64,000 bases of DNA from Vandiemenella viatica (GCA_031002005.1 JARYHS010009186.1:101279992-101343991), one strand, 5' to 3'; shown: positions 33,130-45,066, counted from the first letter of the stretch. Notes: a model not told the origin generated them from the sequence alone. Translations and numbers: made by a program.

Positions 33130-33317
33130 AAACAAAATCTTCACGGGTTATCTGTCGGATGATATCTTTATTAAATATAATTTCTTTAATACACAAAGCT
33201 TCGTTACGACAGCTTACCTGACGAAGGCAGTGGAGGTTGTTGCCGAAACTTTGTGTATTATGGAAATTATGTTTAATAAAGATATTATCCGGCAGATAAC
33301 CCGTTCAGATTTTGTTT
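33130..33317. mobile_element. 188-bp foldback element
   Basis: The arms 33130-33203 and 33243-33317 are inverted copies with some mismatches (GGGTTATCTGTCGGATGATA against its complement). The outer ends AAACAAAATC recall the foldback at 6350. The loop side holds CTGACGAAGGCA...TGCCGAAAC, whose GGCA/TGCC pair forms a short hairpin. Confidence 0.75.
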
Positions 33318-33830
33318 CATTTGTGGAATATCAGTACATTAATAACGAGACAAATTATTTTTAGGAGATTCCTACAAATTTAAATTTAAATCAAATAAAT
33401 AACTTGTTGCATTTTTATAATTTAGTCCCTCTCTTTTACAATGTTCAGGCGTTTATATCCAGTATCTTAGGGATTACTATCTTAGGGATTACTACAGGAA
33501 AAAGTTGTTGGTTATATAGTTTTTGAACGTTGAGATCGCAGATTTTTATCAACATGTTCTCAGCGGTCTTAGATTAGATATGTTCGGTTTGATCCCATGT
33601 GAAACCGAAAATATTACCAACTAGTTATTACCAGTTAGTTCTATAACCTCCAAATAATATATTCAATTTCCAGTGTTAACTGCAAATACATTAGTGACTG
33701 TAAATTCAAAATACGCTAATTAATAGTTGCGTTTCGAAACAGTTTCAACAAAAACATCATATACCAAAACAAAAAAATGCAGTATTTTTTCATTCATCCT
33801 TATTTCCACATTCCAAGAAGAAAATGCCCA
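33318..33830. other. AT-rich DNA
   Basis: Nothing recognised. A 14-bp near duplication (ATCTTAGGGATTACTA) lies at about 33467-33492. Confidence 0.5.
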
Positions 33831-34056
33831 CAGTTGTGGGTGATCGGTAATGCTATTGTCTTGTATTTGGGAGGACGCGGATTCGAATCCCCATTCGACC
33901 ATCCAGATTTGGGATTTCCTTAATTTTCCCCAGATCATTCCAGACGAATGTTGGGAGGTTCCTACAAAACAATAAGATCAAACTCCTATCCGTTCCTTTC
34001 CCCGGTCCATTCCAGCCTCTAATGACCTCTACATCGGCAAGGCATCAAGCTGTAAG
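33831..34056 (+). repeat. SINE family A, full length
   Basis: Head TTGTGGGTGATCGGTAATGC, B box GCGGATTCGAATCCCC, body CCATCCAGATTTGGG through TTCCAGACGAATGTTGGG to CTCTAATGACC and GGCAAGGCATCAAGC. Confidence 0.85.
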
Positions 34057-34447
34057 TAAAAGTCACAGAGTAAAATGGATGTTGAACAAAACACTATTTC
34101 AGTCTGGAATTAAAGCTGTTAGTTAGATTTTCGCTGATAACATTTTTTTTTCATGTGATAGCCACAGTGAGTCTTGTTCCTATTTGTACAATTGGAAATT
34201 ACTTTTAATCTATGCAGATTTCTAGTATTATGGCTTGAAGTGTTCAGGAATTTCCAGTACAAAAGGCAGTAGAGAGTAAATGTATTGAGATGGCTTGTCC
34301 AGCGGGCTCGTTTGGCAAATACACATGCCAAAAAAAAACTTGTATGGTTGGATGTCAATGTTATTTCCTACATATACACATCTTCGGAGTATACGCAGAT
34401 GATGACAGTTGCAATTCTTTGTGACAGATAGAACAGCCACCAGAGTG
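34057..34447. other. No element recognised
   Basis: AT-rich spacer before the Tc1 relic. Confidence 0.5.
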
Positions 34448-35375
34448 TATTAGAGTTGCTGGGAAACCTGGTAAGGCATATAAAAGGTGTGAACAGCGTC
34501 ATTACTGTGAATAACATGGAGATATCGCGTACTCGTGTAGAACAGCTGTATCATCTCGTGACAAAGCTGAAACACATAGTTGGTGTCCGTTTGGTCAGCT
34601 GGTCAAATCGTGCCGTATCCAGATTTGCGGGTAATTTGAATGTGACAGTGGCCCAACGTTGGACAGCATGGGAATGTGAGAGCAGGCATACTCGTCGTCA
34701 AGGTTCCGGTCGACCACATCTAACTACCACAAGGGAGGATCACTGTACTATGCACCAAGCACACCTGCGCCTGCCTTCCATCAACAAGTAATGGACTCCC
34801 TGCAACATTCTGTGTCATCCCGAACCATTGGTCAGAAAGGAGCGATAACCAGACTAGGGGATTTTCGACCCATGTTTTGTCTACCTCTACAACACAAACG
34901 GCATCTTTTACTGTGATTGGGAAGCATGGTCTACTGGTGAATGTTGATGCATATAATCGCGAATAATCGCGGTTCATTATTACTTTAGATGACCATCGTC
35001 GTCAAGAATAGTGGAGACCTGACCTGAGATTTTATTCCTCAAATATTTTTAGAGCTGCACAGTGGTGTTACTGATGGCATCATAGTGTGAGGAGCCATCG
35101 GGTATGACTGCAGGACACAAAAGGTAGTGATTGAGGGAACTCTGACAGCAGAACAGTACATCAGGGACATCATGCATCATCATGTGAGAGTATCATATTT
35201 ATCAACAGCACATTTCTCATCCACATGCGGCACATGTAGAGGTACTCCCGTGACCAGCAAGATCCCCAGATCTGCCCCGATAAAACATGTGAAACCAGAT
35301 TAGATGTTAACTCCATCCCAAAGTCAGTATATTGGATATCAAGGACTAGTTATAACAGTTTATGACACAAAATAG
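34448..35375 (+). mobile_element. Tc1-like element relic, transposase broken
   Basis: A plus-strand frame at 34456-34791 contains a helix-turn-helix region (NRAVSRFAGNLNVTVAQRW) and the basic linker HTRRQGSGRPHLTT, diagnostic of Tc1 transposases. Further on, in changing frames, come DGIM-W-AIGYD, a VIEGTLTAEQYI-like segment, HVRVSYLSTAHF, and a PIEHV-like segment with its DIKDQL-like continuation near 35335. Stops lie between all blocks. The terminal inverted repeats were not identified, so the ends are approximate. This belongs to a different Tc1 lineage from the elements at 18736 and 24005. Confidence 0.75.
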
Positions 35376-35395
35376 TAAAAAGTTAGTGGGTGCCA

Positions 35396-35590
35396 GCCCT
35401 ATCTTCCCTGGTGGTTAAGGCATATGACTGGAGATAGGACCCCTGTCTCAGTGGGAACTTTGTTAAGCCTTTAACCCAACCTTCACATCTGTCAAACTTG
35501 CTGCATCATGTGAAGTAGACCATTACGCTTTGATGGCTTGGATACCAAGGTAAACTGTAGAACCCCTCTCGAACTAAAAACTCTAGTTGT
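35396..35590 (+). repeat. SINE family B, diverged
   Basis: An A-box-like GGTGGTTAAGGCATATGACT is followed by TGTCTCAGTGGGAACTTTGT, CAACCTTCACATCTGTCAAA, TTGCTGCATCATGTGAAGTA and GGTAAACTGTAGAACCC. The B box is deleted. Confidence 0.6.
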
Positions 35591-38500
35591 AACATGGTTT
35601 AGGACACATCCAAAGTAAATTAAAGCCAAATGAAGCATTAATATGGTCTAGTACGCCCAAAATAAACAAACAACATACATACATAATACAATCATCAAAG
35701 TGTTAAAACAGAATTAATTAGTTCTGCACACAGAAAGAAAAAATTGGTTTTGGCTGCTAGTCCACTTATCATATTATGGTATATTTCAGAGTCTTATTCT
35801 TACTGCTTGATGAAACAAAATAAGCACCATTAGATTGGTACACTGTATAAATTTTAATTCTTTCCTCATACATTTAGTCATGCAGTTAATCTTCCTCAGT
35901 TGGTAAACCCAGTTTCTGATTACTGCAGTATCAGCTCTTTTTCAATTTACATTCTTGATTTGTTTTGCTTTCCTTTACTTCTTAATTACAAGTTTTTCTA
36001 AAAATCAGTTATCACCGTAACTCTTGTTCTTATAAAATATATGGGATATGATTCAAATATCGCTCCCTACATTTTTCTAATGAGTAGCTATGTATCATAC
36101 TTGATTTGGTAATCAATTGTGGAGTGGATGGCTGGGGTTTAATTCCTGATTAAGAAGCTGACTTTTGTTCAAAGCTAAATATCTAGAGTGCACTTCTTGC
36201 CAACAGACTCAATCAACTAGTCCAGTGAGTGTTGGAAACCAAGTTCTTGGGGTCAAAAGTGACTACACTGCCAAATTTATTGCCAAGGCCACAAGAAGTA
36301 ATACAGAGTTCCACCTTCATGTACCACTTTACCATTGGCTAGTGTGGCCATATAAAGATAAATACAATTACACTTTAAATATGCCATTTACTAATTTCAT
36401 AGCATTGAAAACAATATCACAAGTACATACTACAGCAAGAATAATTCTTCTCAGTCATTAAACCTTTCTCAAAACAAAATTTTTCCTTTCACTCCATAAA
36501 TTGTTCCATAGCATGTGAAAGTTTCTGAGTTCAATATCAAAAGGTTTAGAACACAGCCCTGCCTCGTCCCACTTGTTATGTCTCTGTCATAGCTAACTAC
36601 ATTTTATTAAAGCATCTCATTTATTATACAGATTAAGGTATTGTGGGCAGAAAGTTTTTCAAGTATTAAATTTTTTCTGCAGTTTTATAGTGTTAAAAAC
36701 TTTCTGCCTGTATAACTGTAATAAATGTGTCCTAGTGTTTATTGTTCTATCCTAATAACAGTCATAACATCATTATTGTTTCACTTATATCCTTTATTTT
36801 AACTGAGGCCAAATCAGCTTTCTGACCAATTCTGTTCTTCTTTACATTGTACTGGTCAGTAGTTTGAAGTTCTCAGTTCTTCATTAATATGTTCTAATGC
36901 ACATATGAAAATTTCTCAATATATCATCTTCCTCTATCACGTCAATGTAACTTTTAGTAAACAATCAGTTCCTTGTACCAGTTTTAACAATTCTGAGCAA
37001 ATATCATCATTCCCAAATGTCTTCTTTCAGTTATAATCTTTGAAAATGCTTTTGTATACTTTTAACTATATTCCCTTAGCTTTTATAATGATATTATTTA
37101 TTTAGATTTAGAGTCTTTATAATTATTTTGATTTTTTTAATAATTAAATTCTTACATGATGGATGCCACTCTTCAGTGTTGTTGCATGTGCTAATGTGCC
37201 ATAGGAGAGATTCTAGGGGCCTATAATCACACCCTAGGCCTTGTGTACTAACTGTCTTTGTTGACATTTTTAGGCAGCTTACTGCAATGATCTGGGCGAA
37301 TTCTGGGACTGTCCTCAATCTACGCCACTACACATTTCACAAATAAAAATACATTTACCACATAGAACATAAGTTATAAAGTGAATTTAAAAATAGCAAC
37401 ATAACTGCTTTCCCATCAAAATCTTGACAGGTCTAGCAAACTAGTAGTACATGGATCTTTGGATACAATAAGCATAGCTTCAAACCTGCCAAAAAGTTAA
37501 AACATGCCAATTGCTGCTTAAATTTAAGTGGAGGATAACAGTAACAGTTTTATTATGTCTTAATGCGAGTTAATTGAAGGATATCAAAAACAAATTTCAC
37601 AAAAAATTATTACTTTCTACGTATTTAAATATTTTATTTTCAAATTCAAAAACACAATGTTTTAGCTACTTGCTGGCTCATTTCAAAATTAAAAATAAAT
37701 AGTTTTTTAATTTTGTGTTTACCTGTGTTTTATGAGTAAATACAGCAATTATAATTTTCAGAATAACAGTGCCCTGCACATTTCACTTCTCTCACAATGA
37801 TGCTGCATACAAAATTTCTAAAAATTCATTAATTCAAAAAAGTATAAGTAGAGAATAGTGTGATCAATGCATAAGCAAAATATTGTTGAATATTCATACT
37901 CTCCTTTCATTAATAATTATCGGGAAGTTCTTGTCATATTCGTAAATTTTCCAACACATCTACTAATGCATTATGCACATTGTTACTTGAAATTTTGTTT
38001 CTGCTTGAGGTATATTGTTCATAACCCCTCTAGATAATTTAATAAATCCCTCACTTATTATTTTATAAATAAAAAAACTGCCACACCTTTATGTCTGAAA
38101 CTGACTGATAATTTATGGTCATAATCATCTCTTCCCCATAACATGCTACTCTTAATTTTTCATCCAGTATCCATCCAAGCCTTATAAATATCCACCTCTT
38201 GTTATCCAATGATTTCAAATCTGTATCTTCTATTTTGTCATTCATCGAGTGCATTTTACAATTATTTTACAGAAAAACCAACTGCCATAATTTACCCCTC
38301 CCCAACTCCTGTATTTAGTGCCTCAGTATGGGTCTCATATCAACACACCCTTTTCAATTTACTGCTCATGTTTTAATTAGACATTTCCTTTACAGTCTCT
38401 ATTTCTTAGTTTTACTTGATGAAACAGGTATTCATGGCTAAAGACAATGAAAATTAATGCTGTTTCCACAGTATGGAAACTAAAATTTATGAAATCATAT

Positions 38501-39593
38501 GATTCATCCTCAAAGCAGGATGTTTTAAAAACATATAGCATATGTTCACTTCTGATTTAGTCAGAATTAAAATAATTTTTCTCAACAGATAAGGTCAATT
38601 TCTGACTGCAATTGGTCTCCCTCTACGATACTCATCTTTTCACACCAAATTAAAATAATGAGATCTAAATATGTCATCTGTCTAACCTTAATGTCTCATT
38701 GGTTTTCAAGTACAAAAACAAATTTCTGATTCATGTATTATAAACCTACTCTAAACCTGAATCTGATATCTGAAGAATTGTTTTGTGAAACGGGAAAATA
38801 TCTTTTCATGTGCTTTTGGTTCATTCACCGAGACTAAGAAATTGGTAATCTATTTTGATGGGCACTTATTTGATCCCCACAACACAACAACTGCATCTGA
38901 GTACTTAAGCAATTTAGATTTAATTCTTCAGTGGTGTTAATCATTTGAAGAACCTGATTGCACAGCAGTAATCACTTCAGATAGTTAGGTACAATAAGAA
39001 ATTTTAATGTACAGTGGGTCACTGGCATACAATAAGACCTACAAATATTCATTTTTATTATGATAGCATTTAGTATTTCCTTCCCATTTTAATAAATGAA
39101 ATAAGAATAAAAGTCTTTATAACTGCAATGAATTTAGATAATTTATTCTCAAATAATTAAATATGTGGTTGAAAAACCTGTTATGGTAACCAAAAAAAAA
39201 CTTAAATTATAAAACCAAATTAGCAAGTGTAACTAACTTTACATAGTAAACAACGCAGTGGCTCTATTCTGTACAGCATATATCCTGGTACCACAAACTA
39301 CTAATGGCAGAGAAACATTCCTCATTAGGAGGCATCCATCAGTGGGTAATATATATGAGTAGACTTATTCCCATGTCCGTCTGCTACATAAATCTTAACA
39401 TGATACCTCTGTATAAATGGCCACATATGGAGCTCATTAAAAGCCTGGTCCACTCAGTAGCAGCCATAACACAAATTAGTTCAACACCTGCTACACAATC
39501 AGGATCATTTAAAACTTTTAATTTATTTAATTTAACTGTGATTGACCACTTACCCTGGTGGCATTTTATGAACTCCACTGCCCATGCATTTGA
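35591..39593. other. Four kilobases of AT-rich DNA without a gene
   Basis: No open frame with a domain, no second copy of any repeat seen elsewhere in the window, and no terminal inverted repeats were detected. This is the longest featureless stretch of the window. Confidence 0.5.
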
Positions 39594-39751
39594 CAGGGCC
39601 AGATTAAGACAGCGCAGGGCCCGTAGCAAGTGTGAAGAAGGGGCCTTTGGTTTTCGCCATCCGGGGGAATTGTAGAGCTAAAAGGGGAGGCTCCAAAGAT
39701 GCAAGGCCTGTAGCCTTTACTAACGCCTACTATGTGGCTAATCCAGTACTG
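39594..39751. mobile_element. 158-bp hAT MITE
   Basis: The ends CAGGGCCAGATTAAG and, inverted, CAGTACTGGATTAGC are hAT-type. Flanks GCATTTGA and GTATTTGA match at 7 of 8. GGGCCCGTAGC and GGCCTGTAGCC motifs sit inside the ends. Non-coding. Confidence 0.75.
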
Positions 39752-40320
39752 GTATTTGATATACCTAAAATGAAGTGTTTGGCATTTGGCTGGGTCTATA
39801 GTTAAACATGAAATCTCTCACATGGAAAACACCACACACTCTAGTAAATAAAAGATTTCAAAACCCCTCCTGAACACCTTCACAATGTGACCTGCCCAAC
39901 TGAGTCTATTATCAGATGTAATGACAAAATATATACTCTTGAGGATCTAAAGAAGTAACGCCACCTCCACTTTGTAATGATGTTAAACCTTTATTTTTCT
40001 AATTGTCTGCTTAATTAGCTGACTCTTTTTGGCATTTTTCACTGCACGTTGGCGTACCAAGCTAGATATCCTGTACAGATTCCCTTTAACTGTTCATAGT
40101 CTCCTTCAGTCTTAATCCTATTATATAATATTATATCATCTTTAAACTACCCACCTTCTGACTGTAAACCACCAGCACGTTCATTTCTGTGACATTCACA
40201 TTTTCATTTCCACCTCTTTTGAAAGGAGTACTTGGGCCACCACTGCTTCTGCAATATTGATGAGTATTTACAAAGCAAATGTTAGCCTTGAATCCAGAGA
40301 TTATATTAAATGTAAATAGT
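39752..40320. other. No element recognised
   Basis: AT-rich DNA. Confidence 0.5.
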
Positions 40321-40480
40321 GAAATCTATATATATAAAGATGAATGTATGTATGTTTGTTTGTTCTTCATACAAATCCACAGTTTTCATCCGATCTCTAT
40401 GAAAGGAAAAAATCTCTGGTTGTGCGATCGATTGGCTGTGTCTGTCGAGAGCTGCTCATCAAACTGCGATTTTGCATTTA
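40321..40480 (+). repeat. Dispersed repeat with ATGTATGT/TTTG start
   Basis: TATATATAAAGATGAATGTA, GTTTGTTTGTTC, then CATACAAATCCACAG and TTTCATCCGATC. The second half matches AATACAAATCCGTAGC...TTATCGGATC at 26427-26452, which leads the tandem block there. Confidence 0.5.
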
Positions 40481-41399
40481 TCAGCTAAGTTTTTGTAGAC
40501 TAAATTATTTTAAAATCTTTAATTATCATCTAAACTCTTAGAATTTATTGCTAACAAGAAGAATTATTTAAGATTACACCATAAATATCAGTTTTTAAAT
40601 TTCGCGTCATTGTTGTTAACGTTATTGCTAGTTATTGCACGTTTCATTGGATTAAACTTAGCATAAGCTTGATAGTTAGATTACTATAATACTATAGCAT
40701 AGGTAAAAATAGTAGTTTAAGTTATTTTGTAGTGTTAAATTTCTCATATACCGTCAAAAATAGTTCAAATCACTAGTTTGAATTTCGATTGTTAAAGTTT
40801 TCTGTATTGTCCTATATTAAGGCATTATTAGGTTTAAAATAACACAGTGTCTTAATTAATTAGTTCCGGAATAGTAATAAAATCAACTGGAAATAATAAA
40901 CAATAAACATAAGTATTCATATATAGCATTTAGTTACTCACATAGGTTATTATAGGTTACATCATCGTTAAGATCGACTATCGATATCGAAATCAAGTTT
41001 ACGATAACAAAAACGTACGTTCTAATAATTAACGTGTTCTGTCTGGAATTTAATAGTGTTTAATTGCCATCTAATATATATACATATATATATATATATA
41101 TTTATAAAAAAAAAAATTCCACCTTTCTTTATTTTTTAACTTTCATAAGTAAAAAAATAGTTGTTATCCACATTAGCACTAAATAGTATCGACCTACCAT
41201 CTTAAGTTTGTTTCGAAATCCATTAGCTTAAGTTTATTCATTGGTTCTTAAGTAGTTTAATTACCTAGTCGTTTTTTATAAAACTTCAATCAAATTAAAT
41301 ATATATAATAATTAAACAGTTAGTCGAGTATAGCGCCTATCATATTTAGTAAAAAAAACGTTAAAAAAATATAGTATAAACTTTATAAGACTACTTTAT
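40481..41399. other. Very AT-rich DNA upstream of the LINE
   Basis: It may contain the 5' UTR of the LINE, but its start cannot be placed. An AT dinucleotide tract lies at 41071-41101. Confidence 0.5.
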
Positions 41400-41450
41400 C
41401 AAATAAATTTAAGGTTTGTTTAGAGGAAGGTTGAAGTATTTGCGAAAATC

Positions 41451-42593
41451 ATGACTGGAAACTGTGGCGCCTGTCGTAGGTACGTTGCGAAGGGGATGGG
41501 TTGTAGTTGGTGTAAGAAGTGGTTTCACTGGGCATGTGGGGAAGAGGAAACGGGGGAAATAAATGAGGCTCTCCCATGGTTTTGTTCTCTGTGTCTTAGG
41601 GATGATAGGATGTGGGAGATGGGCGAAACGATTAGGGAGTTGCGTGAAAGGATCAGGGTTCTTGAGGCTTGTCTTGTGGAGGCTCAGCCTCTGCAGGCGT
41701 GGTCTGTGGTGGCCTCGCCTGTGGAGGTTCAGCCTGTGGAGGCTCAGACTGCACAGGCACAGCCTGTGGGGGCTGAGCTTGTCGAGGCTCAAGCTGTAGA
41801 GGCAGAAAGTAGTGATAGTGGGTTGGAGGAAGTTGATAAGGATGGGTGGGAGCTGGTAACAGGTCGTAGGAGAATCATGGTTAACAGGATGAACAAGCCA
41901 GACACTCCAGTAATTGTGGGAAAAAATAGGTTTGACCTGTTGCCAGAGTCAGGAGGAGAAGAGCCTCATGTAGATGTAGGAGTAGGAATAGGTAAGATGC
42001 AGCAGACCTTTAGGAATAAGGGCGTGCAGGGCCAGAATAGGAAAAAAAGGGTTCTGCTGCTAGGTAGTAGCCATGGGAGAGGTGTAGGCCCTCTTCTGCA
42101 GGATCAGTTAGGTACAGGATATCAGGTCACAAGCTTTTTCAAACCTAGTGCAACATTAGGCCAGGTAATAGAGGATATAGGTTCCCTTTGTAGGAGTTTC
42201 ACTAAGGACGATAGAGTAGTGATAGTGGGAGGTGCGGGAAATAGTATTGATAGAAACGCGAGTTATAGTATAGAGAGTGACCTGAGGAAGGTGGTGAAGG
42301 AGGCACAGCATACCAGGGTGGAGCTCATGCAGGTCCTAAATCGCCATGACCGGCCACAATTGAACTATGCTGTGAGGCGGGTTAATTTGGAAACGGAAGT
42401 GCTACTTGGGAAAGGCATTAGTTCCGTCTTGGGGGTTGTGCCTGTGAACACCATTGGTAGGTGGGGTTTCACTAGGCATGGCCTACACCTAAATAGAAGG
42501 GGGAAGGGAGTACTTTCTGAGTTGTTAGCTAAAGCAGTGAGGGAGCCCGTTTCCAGTGATGATGGGGTCAGGACTGTGCCTTTTTTAGGTTAG
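41451..42593 (+). CDS. CR1-type ORF1 protein: PHD-like finger and SGNH esterase-like domain
   Basis: The 380-aa frame is intact. Residues 5-48 form a C4HC3 zinc finger (C5, C8, C18, C21, H26, C29, C45, C48; WFHWAC core) like a PHD finger. A short coiled coil (about 52-75, ETIRELRERIRVLEA) follows, then a low-complexity segment of VEAQP-like pentapeptides. From about residue 199 the sequence has an SGNH-hydrolase layout: LLLGSSHGRGVG (nucleophile block), VIVGGAGNSID and a C-terminal HGLHLNRRGKG with the catalytic-type His. In CR1 elements this protein binds RNA/lipid and accompanies retrotransposition; the esterase activity here is inferred. The ATG at 41451 is the first in frame and directly precedes the finger. 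Confidence 0.85.
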   Translation: MTGNCGACRRYVAKGMGCSWCKKWFHWACGEEETGEINEALPWFCSLCLRDDRMWEMGETIRELRERIRVLEACLVEAQPLQAWSVVASPVEVQPVEAQTAQAQPVGAELVEAQAVEAESSDSGLEEVDKDGWELVTGRRRIMVNRMNKPDTPVIVGKNRFDLLPESGGEEPHVDVGVGIGKMQQTFRNKGVQGQNRKKRVLLLGSSHGRGVGPLLQDQLGTGYQVTSFFKPSATLGQVIEDIGSLCRSFTKDDRVVIVGGAGNSIDRNASYSIESDLRKVVKEAQHTRVELMQVLNRHDRPQLNYAVRRVNLETEVLLGKGISSVLGVVPVNTIGRWGFTRHGLHLNRRGKGVLSELLAKAVREPVSSDDGVRTVPFLG

Positions 42594-42652
42594 GGGCTGC
42601 TGGTGAAGGGACAGAAATAGATTATCAAAGTGATACTAATTGCAGATTCGCG

Positions 42653-44720
42653 ATGGGGAAAGTCACAGATATTAAAGAAATCGATGAAATGGCTGAAACA
42701 ATAACTGACTGCGGTAAAAGTGGGAAAGAGGAGATAAATTCTGAAAATGTAAAGCCAGTAGTAAGGGTGTTAATGGTAAACTGTAGAAGTATAATGAACA
42801 AAGTAATCGAATTTGCAAACTTAATAGAGATGCATGAACCACAAGTAATAATTGGGGTAGAGAGTTGGTTAAAAGAAGAAGTACTAGACAGTGAGGTTTT
42901 TCCTGATGGTTACAGAGTGTACCGCAGAGATAGAGGAGCAATTGGTGGAGGAGTCTTCATACTAGTTAGCAAAAACTACCACAGTTCACTGGCGTTCATA
43001 GATCAAGACCATGAGTTACTTGGGTAGATTTCTGGGGTAATAAAAAGAAAAAATCAGAGTGTTGGCTGTTTACCGCAGTGGAAGAATGACAGAAGAGGAT
43101 GAGGCTCTTGGGGAGAAATTAAATTCATACTCAGATTTCAGAGGTGAGAATAGAATGATCATCATCGGCGGGGATTTAAATTTACCAGGTGTAAACTGGG
43201 AAGGGAATTAAGATAAATAACACAAGGGAACAAAGATTTGCAAATATCTTAATAAGGGAAGGAGGATTTACACAAGTGGTTGAGCAAAACACTAGGGGAC
43301 AAAATATTTTGGATATATTTCTAATTAAGCCCGATGAAAACCTTTTGAGGTATCAAGTAACTGAAGGAATAAGTGATCATGAAGCAGTTCTGATGGATAT
43401 TAGAGGATTCAGTAAACCAGCAGCCAAAATTGAAGGGGGAAATAGGTACAATTATAAAAAGGCACAGGTTTCAAATTTGAGGAGATATTTCAGAGAACAA
43501 TTCAGCAAATGGAAGGAAGGCTCAGGTACAGTAGAGTCAAGGTGGGAAGAGTTCAAGGAGATAATAAGAAAGGGGGAAGAAAATTTATTCCAAAGCAGAA
43601 AATAAAGAGAAGTAGAGAACCTATGTACTATAATAGGGAAGTGAGGAGGTTAAAGAGGTTGGTAAGAAAAGAACATAACAGAGTTAAGAGACAGCAGGGT
43701 AGTAGGGAATATTTAAAACAACTAAACAAGGACTTAATAACAGCAAAGAAAATGGCTAAAGATGGGTTTATGAAGAGTATTGTCAGTGCAGGAGGACCAT
43801 TGACTGATGCATCTAGAAATTTCTATGGCTATATCAGGAAACTGAGGGGAAGGGAGGGTGTAGAGACACTTATAGATAAGGATGGAGAAGAAGTTACTGA
43901 CGATTTGAAAAAGGCAGAGATTTTAAGTAACTGGTTCAGTGAAAGCATTAGGGACAATGAATCAGAAACAGGAGGGTCTAATTCGGAGAACGAGCTTAAC
44001 AACACAATTAGAAATGACGATAGTAAAAAATTTGATATCCATCCTGAGGAAATCATGAAGGAAATAAGAAAGCTGAAAAAACATAAAGGGGCTGGTGAAG
44101 ATAATATTACTACAGATATCTTAAAGATAGCCGGATGTGACATTGTACCTTATCTTGAAATATTATTTAAATTGAGTCTAGACACTTGCTGCTTACCACA
44201 GGACTGGAAAAGTGCAATAGTAGTACCGGTACATAAGGGAGGGGTGAGAATAGAGTTGAGAATTACAGGCCAATCAGTTTGACATCAGTGGTAGGTAAAT
44301 TAATGGAAAGATTGATATGCAACCACATCAGAAATATATGTGAGGAACGTAAGTGGTTTTCAAGCAGGCAACATGGTTTCAGGCAAGGATATTCATGCGA
44401 ATCTCAGTTGGTGGGATACTATGCAAGATATTTCAGATGAAATGGACAAGGGAGGCAAATTGATAGTGTAGCACTAGATCTGTCTAAGGCGTTTGACAGA
44501 GTAAGCCATAAAATGGTAGTAAATAAGGTAAAAACCATTGGAGTGGATAAGAAAGTCATTTGCTGGGTAGAAGAATTTTTAAAAGGTAGAAAACAGAAAG
44601 TTAGGGTAGGAATGTGGTATCAAAAGAAGTGGAAGTAAAAATGGGTGTGCCACAGGGTAGCGTATTGGGACCCTTGCTATTCATTATTCTAATGAATAAT
44701 TGTGTTGATTGTTTACTATC
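42653..44720 (+). pseudogene. CR1-like ORF2: endonuclease and reverse transcriptase, frameshifted and 3'-truncated
   Basis: The first frame (42653-43027) has the apurinic endonuclease start: MVNCRSIMNK, VESWL, YRVYRRDRGAIGGGVFILV. The next frame carries VYRSG and IIIGGDLNLPGVNW (catalytic GD-x-N), the next LDIFL and ISDHEAV. Reverse transcriptase follows at 43509-44282 (KAEILSNWF, HKGAGEDNI, LPQDWKSAIVVPVHKGG) and after another shift NYRPISLTSVVGKLMERLI, RQHGFRQGYSC, ALDLSKAFDRVSH (first catalytic Asp) and VPQGSVLGPLLF. The YADD-type motif and all C-terminal parts are missing. At least four frame breaks are visible, so it is inactive. Confidence 0.85.
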
Positions 44721-44800
44721 TGAAATAACTTTGCACACTTATCCTTTGAAACAAGGAGAAAAATACTGTCTACATTTGGTTGAAAAATTATCTCTATAAA
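44721..44800 (+). repeat. Partial unit of the 26.5-kb tandem family
   Basis: TTTGCACACTTATCCTTTGA, GAGAAAAATACTGTC and ACATTTGGTTGAAAAATTA follow the same order as at 26755-26815. It begins exactly where the LINE ends, so it marks the truncation breakpoint. Confidence 0.55.
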
Positions 44801-44884
44801 TAACACATGTTGTCTCATAACTTCGAAATACGGCCATAGACAGACACGTTGGATATGGACGTCTCCGTACCGTGTTTCCGTATA

Positions 44885-45066
44885 GTGGACTGGCAGCTCA
44901 GTGGTTAAAGCGCTTTCTTACGAACATCGTGGTCTCTCGTTCAAATCTCCATGGAAGCTAAGATTTTTAAAAATTGTTTTTCATCGTAAGAGTCAGGCCT
45001 GGGCCGTAGGTTATTCGAATTAAATATTAAACTGTAGATATTAGAAAGTTAGGGGTGTAATGCGAG
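44885..45066 (+). repeat. SINE family C
   Basis: A box GGCAGCTCAGTGGTTAAAGC, B box TCGTTCAAATCTCC, then a body with ATTCGAATTAAATATTAAAC and TGTAGAT as in the other copies. Confidence 0.7.

Larger units (their letters stand above)
41400..44720 (+). mobile_element. CR1-like non-LTR retrotransposon, 3' end missing
   Basis: The element has ORF1, a 59-nt gap and a broken ORF2 with endonuclease and reverse transcriptase. An ORF1 with a PHD-type zinc finger plus an SGNH esterase-like domain is characteristic of many CR1-clade elements. The sequence stops inside the reverse transcriptase, after GSVLGPLLF, where another repeat follows. The usual damage to LINE copies is 5' truncation; this copy has the opposite. 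Confidence 0.85.

Noticed and set aside
33219..33260. CTGACGA...GAAAC as a hammerhead ribozyme
   Set aside because: The stem II-like hairpin is good, but the expected stem I is absent and the triplet would be GUG, which is not cleaved by known hammerheads.
41409..41792. 127-aa minus-strand frame opposite the LINE ORF1
   Set aside because: It is a shadow of the repetitive VEAQP-coding segment and has no independent support.
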